In this document: positions 20,589-30,839 of the stretch, piece by piece
Position numbering within the stretch: position 1 is the stretch's first letter
Layout: each line of letters starts with the position of its first letter
Assembly: GCA_949825045.1 (NCBI GenBank)
Contig: OX463829.1
Location: 28,273,715 to 28,337,714, forward strand
Length of the DNA: 64,000 nucleotides
Direction: 5' to 3'
Source of the DNA: Argyresthia goedartella
Lineage: Eukaryota; Arthropoda; Insecta; Lepidoptera; Argyresthiidae
The notes under the pieces: model-generated
What the model was told of the DNA's origin: nothing
Database searches by the model: none
The model's input: the letters and a program-made list of their open reading frames with translations, nothing else
Translations under genes and position numbers: made by a program

Positions 20589-20668
20589 ATGCCGGCCTGT
20601 GCAGTTGTCCTATGTGAAAATCGCAATGATTCGACAAATTTACATAACAAGGGTATAACATTTTATAG
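20589..20668 (+). CDS. First coding exon of a THAP-type zinc-finger protein (incomplete)
   Basis: The Met at 20589 begins MPACAVVLCENRNDSTN and then KGITFYR, which fits the start of a THAP domain: MP-x-C-x4-C near the N-terminus, then NR, then the 'ITFHRFP' strand. The C2CH zinc ligands seen are Cys4 and Cys9; the second pair should be in the next exon. The exon stops at a good donor (ATAG|GTAAAT, GT at 20669) in phase 2, just where 'FHRFP' would continue. The frame is open further upstream but that part has no THAP similarity. THAP proteins bind DNA; they are host regulators or parts of P-element-like transposases. I could not find the next exon in the window. Confidence 0.6.
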
Positions 20669-21288
20669 GTAAATACTGAAAATACAATATTTCTTCAATA
20701 GGACAACACGATTAACGAAATATTCCGAGGAAGTAATGCTATTGAGTCGCATCCAGATTCCGTCTCTCTCATACTCATTAGCGTTACCTACTAGCGAGAG
20801 AGACAGGAAATAAATTTAATGTCCATGACGCTGTGTGTGCTGTGTGCGTGCTGTATGAAACAATGTGCGCCTCATGCGCACGTATACAGCCACGTAACTG
20901 CTTTGCCTGTGTTTACCAATACGAGAGTAGGGATAAATGTGTAAGTGGTTATTATGTGTGCGTGTTCGTTGTGTTTATTTAATGATACGTTGTGTGCGTG
21001 AATTCAGCTTGCGACAATCGGTTTGCATACAAAATAGGCTGAACGCACCATCTCCTGTGTTGAGATATCTGTGTATAAAACCCTGCAACACAGCGGCCAT
21101 TAATTTTACCAACGATGCTCCAAATATTCCGACTGATTCAACTCTACCACGTTAAAATAGTGCGGGTTTTAGACAAATTCTGCGCCCCCTGATCACGCCA
21201 CAAATTAGGTGGAGTGCAATTTAGCATCGAACGTTATAGGTACGTAAGTCATTAAGAGATAATGTTTGGAATATAACGTCGACGTGAC
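20669..21288. other. Presumed intron of the THAP-type gene; no other feature recognised
   Basis: The stretch 20820-21010 is rich in gtgtgtgcgtg-type words. No acceptor followed by a THAP continuation was identified. Confidence 0.35.
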
Positions 21289-21502
21289 TTATGCCCGATT
21301 TCACCAACAGTTACGGGACACTTAGCTCTTTTCTTAGCTGTCTAGCGATTGTTTCGGTGGCCGGACTCTTATATTTAGGGGGTCCCCAAGGAGCCTAGAT
21401 GACCCTTACACTTCAGGCAAATCGAAACAACCGCTAGGTCGCCCCTGAAAGACATAAAGTGTCCCCTAAAAGATAGGAATCGTTGGTGAAAACGGCCATA
21501 AG
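21289..21502. mobile_element. Inverted-repeat MITE
   Basis: The left arm ttatgcccgatttcaccaac and the right arm gttggtgaaaacggccataa face each other. Inner blocks pair imperfectly (gggacactt, ctagcgattgtttcg / cgaaacaaccgctag) to about 80 bp per arm. A 3-bp TTA/TAA context would fit PIF/Harbinger, but this is not proven. Confidence 0.6.
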
Positions 21503-22439
21503 CCTCATTCCGGTTCGAAGGACCATGATCCGGGCAGAGCCGACACTGATAGTTTATATTATCTTGAGGGAAACCTGCCTAATGGTTAAGTTTAAATAAA
21601 AGATAGCGGTCGCTAAAACTGGTGGTTATAAGTAATTAATTTGAGAAGATTGTCACAAAACCAGTGCAAGTTATTCAAACAAGAGTTGAAGTGTAAGAGA
21701 AGTAATCAATGAAAGAAAAACTTTATTACATGCAATTTATTACAATGAATGAAAGATAATTCTGTGAATGATTGAATATATAGTGAGTAGAGTCACATTA
21801 GTTGATAGGTTGATACAGATTATTAGTTTTAGAAGTACCTTAGGGCGTTACCACAAAAAAAATATACTGTTCAACACTTGTTTAAAATCAAAAATGTTTC
21901 AGATTTGACGTTTGTTTTGAGGTTAAACGCTGTTTAACACGTTCCGGGGCGGTACCTCACTAGCTCGACTTCGAAGATAAGCAGTAAAAATCTTCATACA
22001 AACCAAAACCCCTGTCAAAGCCGTACTGCCACCTTATAACACAAAAATACATTTGCAAATGACAGTTCGGTTATAGCAGTAATACGGTTATTACAGGACT
22101 GTCACTTCACTCATCAAATTAATACTTAGAGAAAATCAGTACGGTTATGACAGTAGTACAGTTATAGCCGTACTGTCATGCCAATACGTTGTTGCCGTGG
22201 TAGGAGATGTCAGTACGGATATAACAGTTAGTATAAGGGGATGTAAAACAAATGAAATTACTTGTTTATTATTTTCATTTTAATCATAATAGGAAACATT
22301 TTCGTTCATTACAGAAAGACAAACTTAAACACTAATCTTATTTATTTGGCTCTAGTTATAATTTTCAAAACATAATTAGGTTTTAAACAAAAAAGTTCAA
22401 TATCACACTGCTCCAGTGAGATCAATTGTCATAATCAAG

Positions 22440-22910
22440 TTGTTGAACATATAAGCCATCCATTTCTAAATAACGAAACAAGAGACATCAGTCTTGTATT
22501 ATTAGAAATAACAATGAACAGTGTAGAGCTTGTCTAAGCTCAAATGACGCAATGAGGTGGTGGGGCGCGTCATTTGAGCTTAGACAAGCTCTACAGTTAT
22601 AATGAGATATATTTGTTTATAGTATATAAATGTAAATAACGACACAAGAGACATCAGTCTTAGATTATTATGAATAACAATGAACAGTGTACAGTTCTAA
22701 TGAGATAAAGTTTTATATCAAAATGTAAATATCTAAATAAGTGACATCAGTCTTATATTATTAGGAATAACAATGAACGGTGCACAGTTCTAATGAGATT
22801 AATTTTTATATCAAAATGTAAATAACTAAACAAGTGACAACAGTCTTATATTATTAGGAATTATAATGAACAGTGTGCAGTTCTAATGAGATCAATTTTA
22901 TATCTGTAAA
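22440..22910 (+). repeat. 93-bp tandem repeat inside the piggyBac element
   Basis: The marker gacatcagtct recurs at 22484, 22650, 22743 and (as gacaacagtct) 22836. Steps are 93 bp, except the first, which is longer because a 66-bp hairpin plus its TA duplication and small indels are inserted. The unit contains ttattaggaataacaatgaa and cagttctaatgagat. There is no coding frame. Confidence 0.85.
22526..22591. mobile_element. 66-bp perfect hairpin flanked by TA
   Basis: Two 25-bp arms (GAGCTTGTCTAAGCTC + AAATGACGC and its exact complement at 22567-22591) surround a 16-bp loop. TA flanks both sides (22524-22525 and 22592-22593). Sister repeat units read straight through gtgtacagttctaatg at this point, so the hairpin is an insertion. 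It looks like a miniature TA-targeting element, or a recent foldback insertion. Confidence 0.8.
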
Positions 22911-22934
22911 AATCAACAACTTATAAGCTAACCA

Positions 22935-23338
22935 TTAATTTGTTGAATACAATAGATGCCATTCTTCAAAACACGTAGCACAAAGAGGAGTCTTAGCCGT
23001 GCATCCTTTGCATCTATACCTGGTCTCTTTACGTTTCTTCTTCTTGTAACAAAGACTGCAGTTGAGGTATTTTAGCTTTCTCTTTGAATTTTCAGATGGG
23101 GGAATGTCTTCTGGCCAATGATTTTCAGCAACTTGTTTTGAGGGTCCCGGGTTCTCAGTTCTCTGTGTCTGTGGTTTATTTGTATATTCTGTGCGTCTAC
23201 TGGAAAAAATGCTTCCTTTTTTCAACAATTCTGTGCCTTTCGTGTTGTTGTCCTTTTTTCCGTTTCCGACGAAGACATCTCTCCTAGAAGCCGCTGGATG
23301 CGCTCCTCTTCTTTTTCACCCTTCCTTGGTCGATTCAT
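22935..23338 (-). pseudogene. piggyBac transposase remnant: N-terminus joined to C-terminal zinc domain
   Basis: From the ATG at 23338 the frame gives MNRPRKGEKEEERIQRLLGE followed by a serine/glutamate-rich strip and a TGA at 23222. The overlapping frame from 23228 to 22935 gives the C-terminal part, ending in the cysteine-rich cross-brace C-x2-C ... C-x2-C ... C-x2-C ... H (NCSLCYKKKKRKETRYRCKG, then CATCFEEWH). The whole DDD catalytic region, normally about 450 residues, is gone, and the two parts are in different frames. The deletion point therefore lies near 23225. It cannot encode transposase. Confidence 0.8.
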
Positions 23339-24029
23339 CTAAAAACAAAATAAACGATGAATCCTGTAAAGTCTGTGCGAAAAGATAACCATCGTAAGTT
23401 TGTACCTATTGTACATCACGCCACGCCATTGTGCGGCGGTTCCCTTTTCGCACACACTAATGACGTGTTGGTGATTTATTCTACTAATCACGCTTCAAAC
23501 ACATGCTATAAAACAATATGAAGTATTCTAAACAGGTAGTAACAAGTAAAACAACTTACTTTTCATCTCCGAACAACTTGTTTACCCGCGTAACGTGATC
23601 AAAAACACCGTCCACCACTGGCGACGTCCTGAGTGACACTGACGCACACGCCGATTGAAAACCCACATAAACGTATCGGGTATTACCGTACTGTCAATGT
23701 GTGAGTACTAGTATGCGTGTGTGCACTGGTCACTACAAAGAGCGACTCAACTGGCTGTAGATTGACAGTACAACTTTGATGTGTTTCTGTAGAATGGCGG
23801 TGGATTTTTTTTATATGGAGATCTCACAGAAATACTACGGAGGCAACCGTACCGACATTTAGAGAGGATTGAAAAATTACGGGGATCGCCGTACTGTCAT
23901 ATCAGAAGAAGTAAGAATAACGGCCATCGCCGTTACCGCCCCGGATCGTGTTAATATTTTTTGTGGTAACACGGCCGATAACACTTGAATCGTGTCCCCT
24001 TGGTATCCCAAAATATTACTACAAATGTC

Positions 24030-24145
24030 ATAATTTCTTTATTGCAGACAGATCAAATGACATGATATACATTAAAATAGTGTACAAAGGCGAGCCTATC
24101 TTTAGTAAGAGATCTCTTCCAGCAATCCAAGTCAATATGAGAAAG
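24030..24145 (-). mobile_element. LINE-A 3'-end remnant
   Basis: The block tttctttattgcagac ... gtacaaaggcgagcctatct ... cttccagcaatccaagtc matches the LINE-A 3' UTR, minus orientation. Confidence 0.75.
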
Positions 24146-24261
24146 TTTGACCGCTGAGCACGGGTAGACCTATGTTTACAACAAAACGTAATTATAATTT
24201 TCCTGGTACTCGTTTGAAATGTCATAGTTTACCTGGTATTAGGGATGTCCTATTTTGGACT

Positions 24262-24912
24262 TTCAGTTCTTAGGGTTCCGTAGAGAAACAAGGAACCCTT
24301 ATAGTTCCGTCAAGTCTGTCTGTCTGTCCGTCCGTATGTCACAGCAACTTTGTGCAGAAACTATTAGGACCACATAGTTGAAATTTGGTATGTGGATTTA
24401 TTCTGTAAATCGCTTTATGATTTTTATACAAATATTGAAAAATTTAATCAATTAAAGGGGGCTCCCCATACATGGAAATGAAACCAAAAATTTATTTTTT
24501 TCAAAAAACCTATATGTGTGGGGTATCTATAGATAGGTATTTAAAGAAGACGTTGAGGTTCCTATGACCATTTTTCCTCAAAGTAAATCGTTAAGGAGAC
24601 AGACCCTTCCAAAGAAGAAAAATGTGTGGGGGGGGCACACATTTTTAAATGTGTGCCCTAATTTTTAAAGTAAGAGAGTGAAAAATATCCAAAAAATATA
24701 TGCCGTGTCACATAATTTCAAAGAAAATTAGTTTGAACAAAATAAAATTAGCAGTTTTTAAGATATAAAACATTTATTAGAAACCGCAAAGATAACTTTG
24801 TCATTCATACAAACTCTATGAAAAACAAAGTTACAACACAAACAACCAGTCTCATAATTACTTGCTACAACAAAACCCTTCATGGGCGAGTCCGACACGC
24901 ACTTGGCTACTT
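24262..24912 (+). repeat. CCGT-2 repeat, near complete copy
   Basis: It starts ttagggttccgtagagaaac with (CTGT/CCGT)n, then gaaactattaggaccacata, gggggctccccatacat and ctttgtcattcatacaaac, and ends catgggcgagtccgacacgc + acttggct. It is related in layout to the CCGT-repeat but different in sequence. A second copy at 42356-43972 is split. Confidence 0.75.
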
Positions 24913-25065
24913 TTTTTCATTAATCTTGAAAAGTATTTGATTCGCCAATCATCAATACGTTCTAGCGTTTCGATTGCCAATTAAATGTGAGCGTAACTAT
25001 TTATTAATCTGTGCCTGTGCAGTGTGCGAATTAAACATCGCAGTTTGATGGCGTATCGCTCGTTA
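24910..25065 (+). repeat. Direct duplication, left member
   Basis: tttttttcattaatcttgaa ... ttgatggcgtatcgctcgtt recurs diverged at 25318-25450 (tttttcattaatcatgaaaa ... ttgatggcatatcgttcgtt). SINE-2 lies between the two. Confidence 0.7.
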
Positions 25066-25111
25066 TACCAAATCGGATGCTTATCGATACTGTTTATTTG
25101 ACAATAAATCT

Positions 25112-25290
25112 ACAAGAACAAACAAGCAAACATTTACATACATTTTCTGGCCCCACACTAGGATACCCTGTGCCTTGGGAACCAGAAACAGCGACTTCAC
25201 ACACATATAAACACCCAAGACCTGGGGATTTTTTTTCTTTACCGCCAGCCGGGCATCGAACCCGGGACTGCGCCACAGAGGTCGCCTCAT
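25112..25290 (-). mobile_element. tRNA-headed SINE (SINE-2)
   Basis: The body (ggccccacactaggataccc ... gaaccagaaacagcg) is followed by a partly deleted tRNA-like head on the minus strand (gacctctgtggcgca ... gggttcgatgcccggc). It lies between two direct duplications. Confidence 0.8.
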
Positions 25291-25317
25291 CAGAGACATC
25301 AACACTTTTTGGTCTCT

Positions 25318-25450
25318 CAGTCTTTTTCATTAATCATGAAAAGTATCTGATTCGTCAATTATCAATACGTTGTAGGATGCCGTTTGGCAATTAAACCTAG
25401 AAGTGTTTGCATCAAACGTCACACTTTGATGGCATATCGTTCGTTCACTA
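25318..25450 (+). repeat. Direct duplication, right member
   Basis: This is the partner of 24910-25065 at roughly 75-80 percent identity by eye, with small indels. Confidence 0.7.
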
Positions 25451-25520
25451 CGCGATAATTAACTCTTACTAAATTCACTTGGTTTACTATTAGCAGTACA
25501 CTTTTTCATTATTTTCATAA

Positions 25521-25768
25521 CATAGCGTCACGCCTTTTCCCATACGGGGTGGCAGAAGCCAGTTATTCAATACTCCTTTTGCGTGACAGGGGTCTACCCC
25601 ATCGCCGCAGCTATGGAGCATTTCCACACTATATTTTCCATCATCGTTAACACGATCCTATAATTTACTTGCGATAAATTAATTATCTCATTGGTACATG
25701 GTCAGGAATCGAACCTGCATCTCCTGTGTGAGAAGCAAGCGTGAAACCCATTAGACCACGTTGCTCTT
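25521..25768 (-). mobile_element. tRNA-headed SINE (SINE-3)
   Basis: The head complement is at 25705-25766 (aatcgaacctgcatctcctg ... attagaccacg). The distal part at 25521-25620 has lost the gcacaattgtgcccac block found at 60767. Confidence 0.8.
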
Positions 25769-25857
25769 ATTTTCAAGCAGCATAAAACTAAACTTAACTA
25801 TGTAAACAATAAATTACTTACCGTTATATTATTGAAGTCAATGTGAAAGTAGAATAA

Positions 25858-26270
25858 TAATTTTTAGGGTTCCGTACCCGAAGGGTTCCAAACGGGACCC
25901 TATTACTAAGACTTCGCTGTCCGTCCGTCCGTCCGTCCGTCCGTCTGTCACCAGGCTGTATCTCAAGAACCTAGCTAGCTAGAGAGTTGAAATTTTCACA
26001 GATTATGTATTTCTGTTGCCGCTATAACAACAAATACTAAAAAACAAGATAAAATAAATATTTAAGGGGGCTCCCATACAACAATACCACATACAAACTT
26101 ATAGATGCACCTGGTTACGTACATGGAGTGTGAAAGTAACCGCACCAATAACTTTGTAAACAATATTTTGCTGTGTAAAATCCAAACTATTCACTCCACA
26201 CCATCGCTTCCATTGAACGGTGGTACGAAACCCTTCTTGCGCGATTAAGAGTCGCACTTGACCGGTTTTT
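25858..26270 (+). repeat. CCGT-repeat family, full-length
   Basis: A clean copy: tttttagggttccgtacccg, (CCGT)n at 25920-25947, ctcccatacaac, gcacctggttacgtacatgg, ggtggtacgaaacccttctt, cttgaccggttttt. It forms an inverted pair with 26643-27037. Confidence 0.88.
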
Positions 26271-26642
26271 ATATAATTCCGTTATATGTAATTCCTCAGC
26301 TATCTGGCTAATATTTCTGCCTTGGTCGTATAATACAATGATTCGCGCACGTTCCACTAAGTCCAGATTTATATGTGAACTTATTTTGAAAATAAGTTTG
26401 GTAGTCTTAACAAAATGCGGTATTTAGGATGATGTGCAAGTTGCAACTGACCTGACTGACTGAGTGATGAAGAATCAAAAGTCGCAAATGATTTTTGAAA
26501 CCCGACAAAAAGTTACCAAAAACACGGGGCGCGGCGAACTTTGACCGCATTTGAAAGAATTTTTAAAAGTTCAGCTGCCGCTGCATGCAAGGGGGCCGGG
26601 GCAACTTTGACCGCCACATGTTAGGCAAGGAAAACAATAATA
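26271..26642. other. Spacer between inverted CCGT-repeats; no recognised gene
   Basis: Bases 26525-26640 contain a direct repetition of gcggcgaactttgaccgc / ggggcaactttgaccgcc. Nothing else was recognised. Confidence 0.4.
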
Positions 26643-27037
26643 AAAAGTGGCCAAGTGCGAGTCGTACTCGCGCACGAAGGGTTCCGTACTACCGTACAAT
26701 GGCAGGGATGGTGTGGAGTGAATAGTTTGGATTTTACAAAGCAAAATTTTGTTTACAAAGTTATTGGTGCGGCTACTTTCACACTCCATGTATGTAACCA
26801 GGTGCATTCATAAGTTTGTATGTGGTATTGTTGTATGGGAGCCCCCTTAAATATTTATTTTATTCTGTTTTTTAGTATTTGTTGTTATAGCGGCAACATA
26901 AATACATCATCTGTGAGAATTTCAACTGTCTAACTATCACGGTTCGTGAGATACAGCCTGGTGACAGACGGACGGACGGACAGCGGAGTCTTAGTAATAG
27001 GGTCCCGTTTGGAACCCTTCGGGTACGGAACCCTAAA
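26643..27037 (-). repeat. CCGT-repeat family, full-length
   Basis: From gtggccaagtgcgagtcgta to gtacggaaccctaaaaat on the plus strand, with ACGG repeats at 26969-26980. It is close in sequence to the copy at 25858 but in the opposite direction. Confidence 0.88.
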
Positions 27038-27231
27038 AATGGTCTTTCACCGCAGTTGCTGATGGTACACTCGCTTTCTATATTTCCACCCTAGCACTAA
27101 TACATCGAGAATGTGTCACTTCTGTACACACAGAGAAATCCTCCGTAGATAATATGAATTGAGAACTAATTAATGAACACCAAAAAAAAAATAACTTACC
27201 AAAATGGGTAAATTATCACCAAAAGTTGCAG

Positions 27232-27350
27232 AAAATATCGTGGCAAAATACTGCGGTAGCTTAGGTGAAGGGTAAAGGGGGTGAGCGAAGCGAAGCCCCC
27301 TTTATCCTCCGTGTTAGGTTAAATATGTCAGAACAACAAAAAATACTTAA
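27232..27350 (-). mobile_element. MITE-1 core fragment
   Basis: The strip tactgcggtagcttaggtga + agggtaaagggggtgagcga and then gccccctttatcctccgtgt matches the MITE-1/MITE-2 shared core. The terminal repeats are absent. Confidence 0.7.
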
Positions 27351-27659
27351 ATCATACACTTCATTACACGAAACATAGAAAGAAATTTGGTGATAATTTA
27401 TCCAAACACAATTTGGTGGTCTCCCCATTCTGGCAGTCATTTCGAATTTATTGGTAGTAAAATCGGTGCGTTTTTGGTAATCCTTTAAGCATAAGCTATA
27501 TTAATTATTGACCCAGAAGACCCAATGAGTCTGTATAAATAAAGGCCTCTAGCAAATATTTTGTAGAAAAAACTTCAGTTAGCCCTTCGCCACACGCAAT
27601 TAGAGCCTCAAGCCTTTCTAAAACTCTCGGTATATTAAAAACTTTTTTGCTTGTTCCAG

Positions 27660-28732
27660 GCTTTGAAGCAACGACATGGAGGCCGTCCTCCAATATTTAC
27701 TCGTCGCAGTAGCGCTGGTCTCACTGCAAATATCCCTCGCCGAGAGCAAGCTAAATGAAAAACGAAGGGACAAAAGTGAAAGAAGATATCACTCCAAAGA
27801 TTATGTCGAGGAAAACATATGTGAGATTGGCGACCGCGAGTCTAAAGTGCACTGTTACTGTGACAACAACCACGTGCAAGCAGCGAACAGAGCTGACTGT
27901 TGGGTGTTCAGCGTCAGACTCACAGAACAAGACCCTTTATGGAACCTATTTTCTAAACAACCGAACATAGAACGCCTCACCTTCAATGTTCGCTCCAACG
28001 GAGCTCTAAACTTCGTCCCAGTAAACCTGATACGAAGCCTAGCCAATCTCCAAAAGCTATCGATTACGTATGCGACGCTGACGAAAATAGAGAAGAAGAC
28101 GTTTTCCAACCTGACTCTGATTAGAGATATTAAGTTAATGAAGAGTGAAATAGTGGAGTTAGACTTTTCGGCGTTCGCGAACATGCCTGCGCTCGTCAAT
28201 TTGACGATAAAAGAGAATAAAATATCGGAGGTTCAGAGGGACGTTTTTGTCGATTTGCCGAATCTGAGATATCTCGATTTGACATTTAACAGCATAACTC
28301 TCGTCCACGATGAATGTTTCGAACACTTGCTGCTACTGAACGACCTTTTGCTGGAGAGCAATTCTATTTCTGTACTGACAAGGGAAACCTTTAAGGGACT
28401 GGCGAATCTCACCCGCCTTGATTTGAGGTCCAACAAGTTGTCAATGATAGGGGATCTGACTTTTTCTGAGCTGTGGAATTTAAACGAGCTATTGTTGGAC
28501 AATAATGAGCTCAAGTATTTGTCTGAGAGAGCGTTCGATGGTCTTTCGATGCTACAGAAGCTGTCGATGACTGGGAATCGATTCAAGTCGATAAACGAGG
28601 GGCTGTTGGAAGGGGTCAGAGGCCTAGAACTGCTGGACCTGAGGAACAATGAGTTGGAGTACTTCACTTATGAGACCATAAAGCCGATTTTGGATAACTT
28701 GAAAGTGAAGACTTCTGTTCTGTATTTGAGTG
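27660..28732 (+). CDS. Con: Connectin-like LRR protein, coding exon 1 (ATG at 27676)
   Basis: The exon follows a good acceptor (ttgcttgttccag, ending 27659), so a non-coding 5' exon lies upstream. The ATG at 27676 begins a signal peptide (hydrophobic residues about 4-21, LAES cleavage zone). Then come a basic linker and a Cys cluster (C49, C60, C62, C75; NICEIGDRESKVHCYCDNN). About ten 24-residue leucine-rich repeats run from residue 97 to 352, of the xLxxLxLxxNxIxxL type (for example LRYLDLTFNSITLVHDECF). The exon ends at AGTG|GTAAGT after 352 codons plus one base. A tRNA-free 9.3-kb intron separates exon 2. The layout (signal, ten LRRs, LRR C-cap, hydrophobic tail) fits insect connectin, a homophilic adhesion protein on muscles and motor neurons. 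Identity is inferred from memory of the family; any chaoptin-like LRR protein is the alternative. Confidence 0.72.
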
Positions 28733-28774
28733 GTAAGTTGTTTTACTTCATTGCCTTTAGGTAGAGTTTACTTC

Positions 28775-28870
28775 AATATACATTGCTGCACGGTAAATAA
28801 TTGGTAAAAAAATACATCTCTGAAAATTGATTTCTTCCAGCAAACCTAGGCAGGATATGACAGTCTATTG
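28775..28870 (-). mobile_element. LINE-A 3'-end remnant
   Basis: The strip caatatacattgctgcacgg ... aattgatttcttccagcaaa + cctaggcagga matches the LINE-A 3' UTR with the gcgagctta block damaged. Confidence 0.6.
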
Positions 28871-29184
28871 CTATAGTAATGACCAAAAGAAGGGTTACAA
28901 TGGGGTAATAAACCGAGCTTGTAACAAGGATGCGGCTAAATACGATATTGCTTATCGATAAATTTCGCTTACGCTTATGATTAGGGCAGTAAAATAATGA
29001 CCTAATTAAGTGATATGAGCTATTAAATGAGTATTTAATATATATCTGACTATCATTGTTTATGTGAGTAGTAGTACTACTAACATATACAACGCAATAA
29101 CAGTAATATTATACATTACAATACATATATTAAAGTATAATATATATTTATATATAGTTTAGTAACTTATACATACTTAAAACT

Positions 29185-29325
29185 TAATACGGCATAGAAA
29201 GGAGTTGCAGTTTTAATATATTCTTGAAAATGAACATGGATGGACTTTCCCTAACAGCGAAGAGACACCGTGTGGGATCTGCGATTCCTGTCCCTGGAGA
29301 AAAGGGACTCGAAGCTTTCACGAAG
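29185..29325 (-). mobile_element. LINE-A fragment (ORF end)
   Basis: gaaaggagttgcagttttaa ... ctttccctaacagcgaagag ... gtccctggagaaaagggact matches the last part of the LINE-A ORF (compare 12960-13150), including its RLWNALP region in degraded form. Confidence 0.65.
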
Positions 29326-29534
29326 AGAAGGCTTTTTTGTAGTTTATCTTTATTTGTTTATTATCAATAATATATTTGTCTCTTAATCGTATCCATGTAA
29401 AGCCCTGTTTCCCTCGGTGGAGACATTAATTGGCTACATGTCTATGAAAGTATTATATTTTCAATTCATAATAAGCATCGGTGGCAACGTAAGGTCCCGT
29501 TTTTCTCTAGCTATTTTACGCCTTCCATTTTTAA

Positions 29535-29600
29535 AAAAGGTCACGTGCGGGTCATACTCACACACGAAGGGATCCGTACCATCGTTCGAGAAGACTTAAC
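29535..29600 (-). repeat. CCGT-repeat right-end fragment
   Basis: Diverged strip tcacgtgcgggtcatactca + cacacgaagggatccgtacc, the family's terminal block on the minus strand. Confidence 0.55.
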
Positions 29601-29691
29601 CAGCAAAAATGATAAAAAAAAGAGAACCCAGAGCCCTAAGATGGCGAAACCGATATCAAACCAATTGCGCCACCACAGGTGATAAGCCGTG

Positions 29692-29970
29692 AAATAGCGT
29701 CACGCCCTTTTCCTATATCGGGTGGTAGAGGCAAAATTGTGACCACTTTGAGACAGTTAGTCAATACTCCGTTTTGGGTGACAGGGGGCTAGCCCATTGC
29801 CGCAGCTATGGAGTAATTAAGGTTTCCTCACGATGTTTTCCATCACCGTTAGAACGTCCGTATAATGTACTGAAGATAAATTAATTATCTCATTGGTACA
29901 TGGTCAGGAATCGAACCTGCATCTCCTGTGTGAGAAGCAAGCGTGAAACCCATTAGACCACCGAGCTCTA
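29692..29970 (-). mobile_element. tRNA-headed SINE (SINE-3)
   Basis: Complete: catagcgtcac-like distal end, gacagggggctagcccattg, cgatgttttccatcaccgtt, and the tRNA-like head complement ending attagaccaccgagctc. Confidence 0.85.
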
Positions 29971-30024
29971 ATGAAATCTACGATCATTTGTGAATCATGC
30001 TATGGTTTCTTATTTGTTTGATTT

Positions 30025-30278
30025 ATTATATTGTTGAATATCGCGGGTGGTGTTAAACCACGTCTCTTGTAGGGCGGTCCTTTGTAGACCCTCTACGATC
30101 TGTAACATCTCGATAGTTTATTATTTGTTGATCTACTGGCAACAGTAATACACATTCTGTGAAAATTTAAATTCTTACCCAAAGGTTCATGAGCATCATG
30201 AGATACAGCCCGCCGACGGATAGACGGACAGCGGAGGCTAAGTAAGAGGGTGCCGTGCACCCTCGGGTACGGAACAAT
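30025..30278 (-). repeat. CCGT-repeat variant, left half
   Basis: The strip has atcgcgggtggtgttaaacc, ctggcaacagtaatacacat, gacggatagacggacagcgg and ctcgggtacggaac. The cgcgggtggtgttaaa block also occurs at 1395. Confidence 0.65.
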
Positions 30279-30511
30279 AATAAAAAGCTTAAAGTATTGA
30301 TATTAAAATACCTGTCAATGGGCGAATGCCCTGCAGATAAAGTGCCGGTGAAATGTCATATCGGGCCTTTCATTTCCCGAGCGAGCTAGTGGGCTGTATG
30401 AACAAAGAACCTATCACCTGTCATTAGATGGACGTGCTTCTATTTGACGTTTGCTCAAATCAATTCAATAATAATAATTTCAGAAGATAAAAGTAAAAGG
30501 ATATATTTTTC

Positions 30512-30690
30512 CTTAATCATAATTATTTATTGCACACAAATAGTTCAGCTGTCAAATTAAATTAAAATGCATGTACAAAGGCGAGCTTATCTCTTAAAAG
30601 ATATTCTAGCAAAGCAAGGCGAATCAAAGAAAATAGTATCGTGAAATCGTATAATGCCTAGGAATAAATTAAATACCTATAAAATAAATA
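30512..30690 (-). mobile_element. LINE-A 3'-end remnant
   Basis: attatttattgcacacaaat ... tgtacaaaggcgagcttatc ... ctagcaaagcaaggcg matches the LINE-A 3' UTR. Confidence 0.75.
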
Positions 30691-30839
30691 TTAAATAAGG
30701 TGAAACAAAATTAATGACTTTTTACAAGACACCGACATCTGGCATTAAACCAGTTTATTGCACCCTATAATATTATGTACTAATAATTAGGCACATACTT
30801 TATGTTATATTATGCTTGCTTGATTATGTTTTGACGTTC

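Larger units (their letters stand above)
21938..23950 (-). mobile_element. piggyBac-type transposon, internally deleted, with TTAA duplications
   Basis: TTAA at 21934-21937 and 23951-23954 flanks terminal inverted repeats CACGTTCCGGGGCGGTA on the left, and CACGATCCGGGGCGGTA read inward from the right. Length is 2013 bp. Subterminal copies of a motif near acggttatgacagta occur at 22080-22220, with scattered relatives near 23690-23900 (for example gccgtactgtcatatc); they could be transposase sites (inference). Inside lie two pieces of a piggyBac-family transposase on the minus strand and a 93-bp tandem array. TTAA specificity and the cysteine-rich C-terminus make the family call firm. Confidence 0.88.
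21847..23970. mobile_element. MITE-5 copy split by a piggyBac-type element
   Basis: The left part (gttaccacaaaaaaaatata ... aggttaaacgctgttt) ends at the TTAA at 21934. The right part is tattttttgtggtaac at 23955-23970. Removing 21938-23954 joins them into the sequence order seen at 38665-38773 (there in reverse complement). Confidence 0.8.

Noticed and set aside
22526..22591. microRNA precursor
   Set aside because: The stem is fully perfect and TA-flanked inside a transposon, which fits an inserted hairpin better; no expression evidence is available.
27855..28667. Minus-strand open frames of 114 and 144 residues
   Set aside because: Shadows of the LRR exon on the opposite strand.
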